From Allodiplogaster sudhausi (lineage: Eukaryota; Nematoda; Chromadorea; Rhabditida; Diplogasteridae): a stretch of DNA of 64,000 nucleotides. Position 1 is the stretch's first letter, and every line of letters starts with the position of its first letter. Positions 63,151-64,000 of this stretch are shown piece by piece. The stretch is from positions 272,001 to 336,000 of the forward strand of contig CALZFC010000259.1 of NCBI GenBank assembly GCA_945643635.1, given 5' to 3'. The notes under the pieces were generated by a model. That model did no database searches and had not been told where the DNA came from. It worked only from the letters and a program-made list of their open reading frames with translations. The translations under genes were made by a program, and so were the position numbers.

Positions 63151-64000
63151 GTAGTCACGTTTAATTTTCCTCTCTCATACTCTCTCTCTCTCTCTCTCCC
63201 TCTCTCTCTCATTTTTTTTTAGACATCTGAATGGTCGATGGTGTTTTCCTTACAGTAATCCAGACGATTGGCCAAGACCAGCAAGTGGGCCGGACGAGAA
63301 TGCAAGTGATCGCAACGGCATGTGTCTACTTCCGTCGATTCTACGTCAGGTTAGAATGAATTACATAAGTATAATTACATTAGTATAATTACATAAGTAT
63401 AATTACATAAGTATAATTACATTAGTATAATTACATAAGTATAATTACATTAGTATAATTATATAAGTATAATTATATAAGTATAATTACATAAGCATAA
63501 TTACATAAGTATAATTACATAAGTATAAATACATAAGTATAATTATATAAGTATAATTATATAAGTATAATTACATAAGTATAATTACATAAGTATATTC
63601 TTCTTCATATTTATGTGAATTAATATATCTTCACAAAGTAAATATAATGCATACATCGCTATTATGATTGCCCATACCATAACAGTTTAAATCAAATTAA
63701 TAAGTAGCGATTTTGGTAAGTTCTTGAAAAAGTTGCCGTCTCTCATTCCCTGTCGAATTTCAGGAGATCCCTCAAAGACATTGATCCATTTCTTCTGGCA
63801 CCAACTTGTCTCTTTCTTGCGTCAAAGGTGGGCGATATCCTTTGGAAGTTATTGAATAAATATATTTTCACTTTCAATCCTCCCCCCCCCCCCTTTCGAT
63901 GTTTCCCTGGCATGCTTTGAAATGGTGTTCAGAACTAATCGTTCATACTCAAATGCAGAACCGCCATGGGCCGAGGGAAAGATATAATCAAAATAAAGAA
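62231..64000 (+). CDS. Cyclin C, copy 2 (cut by window end)
   Basis: Tandem paralogue of the preceding gene. Exons seen: 62231-62262 (MAGNFWQSSH), 62569-62675 (EQWLLEKADILRGRAEDLK ... FFCT), 63256-63349 (VIQTIGQDQQVGRTRMQ then VIATACVYFRRFYVR) and 63764-63827 (RRSLKDIDPFLLAPTCLFLA). Exons 1 and 2 have exactly the lengths of copy 1. Exon 3 covers what are exons 3 and 4 in copy 1, so one intron differs. The VIQTIGQ sequence is nearer to the general cyclin C pattern than copy 1's LIHQIATNHH, so this may be the more conserved copy. After ASK a GTGGGC donor is followed by a possible exon at about 63960 (NRHGPRERYN), which does not resemble cyclin C; the 3' half is outside the window. Confidence 0.8.
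62648..62935 (+). repeat. Exon-edge and intron duplications in cyclin C copy 2
   Basis: AAGTTGTTCAGCTTCTTCTG plus CACGGGTTA (end of exon 2 and its donor, about 62651) recurs about 62740, and GGTTAGAGGATTTGATTTTT plus the following TTAATCAATTAACTTTTGTA recurs near 62869. Each copy of the exon edge carries the GG/GTTA donor. Confidence 0.85.
63041..63215 (+). repeat. (CT)n in cyclin C copy 2 intron 2
   Basis: CT-rich low complexity, interrupted by a short unique piece near 63152-63175, upstream of the exon 3 acceptor. Confidence 0.9.
63362..63600 (+). repeat. 14-bp minisatellite AAGTATAATTACAT
   Basis: About 16 units of (A/T)AGTATAATTA(C/T)AT in intron 3 of cyclin C copy 2, starting just past the donor. 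Pure A/T variation between units; no coding capacity. Confidence 0.95.

Overview
This is nuclear DNA of a nematode, probably a free-living chromadorean. The best evidence is a divergent pair of Srt-class seven-transmembrane chemoreceptor genes, a family known from nematodes. Intron-split genes, GT-AG and a few GC-AG introns, and worm-type cyclin B3 and cyclin C genes agree with this. The genus cannot be read from the sequence. The window is extremely rich in (GA)n/(CT)n, (TA)n and (TTA)n tracts, so most open frames encode Ser/Leu, Arg/Glu or Ile/Tyr repeats and are not genes. Exon boundaries below were set by hand from splice motifs, reading phase and similarity between copies inside the window.

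Layout. 0-10 kb, minus strand: two diverged copies of an unrecognised modular gene. It has a short lead exon (with a membrane segment in one copy) and then a repeatable exon triplet: acidic linker, beta-rich domain, Cys-rich tail. The lead copy of the triplet is in phase at every junction, and downstream copies are decaying. 10.5-27.7 kb: a diverged giant inverted repeat with its axis near 18.3 kb, carrying one Srt receptor gene per arm, transcribed away from each other. 27.7-34.6 kb: a second, smaller and scrambled inverted duplication of short secreted or PAN-like gene fragments, plus dispersed repeats and a terminal-inverted-repeat element. 35.0-40.2 kb, minus strand: a large Ser/Thr/Pro-rich protein with a C-terminal von Willebrand factor A domain. 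40.2-45.8 kb: CT-rich repeats without a convincing gene.

45.8-51.3 kb: cyclin B3, 12 exons and about 443 residues, with KEN boxes. 53.7-60.2 kb: cyclin C, 12 exons and about 344 residues. 62.2 kb to the window end: a tandem second cyclin C copy, cut by the window edge. The three cyclin genes lie on the same strand. Their introns hold non-autonomous hAT-like elements with exact 8-bp target duplications, perfect NF-I-type palindromes, E2F-type TTCCCGCC motifs, and a striking set of short duplications at exon edges.

No tRNA, rRNA, CRISPR, phage or bacterial feature was recognised.
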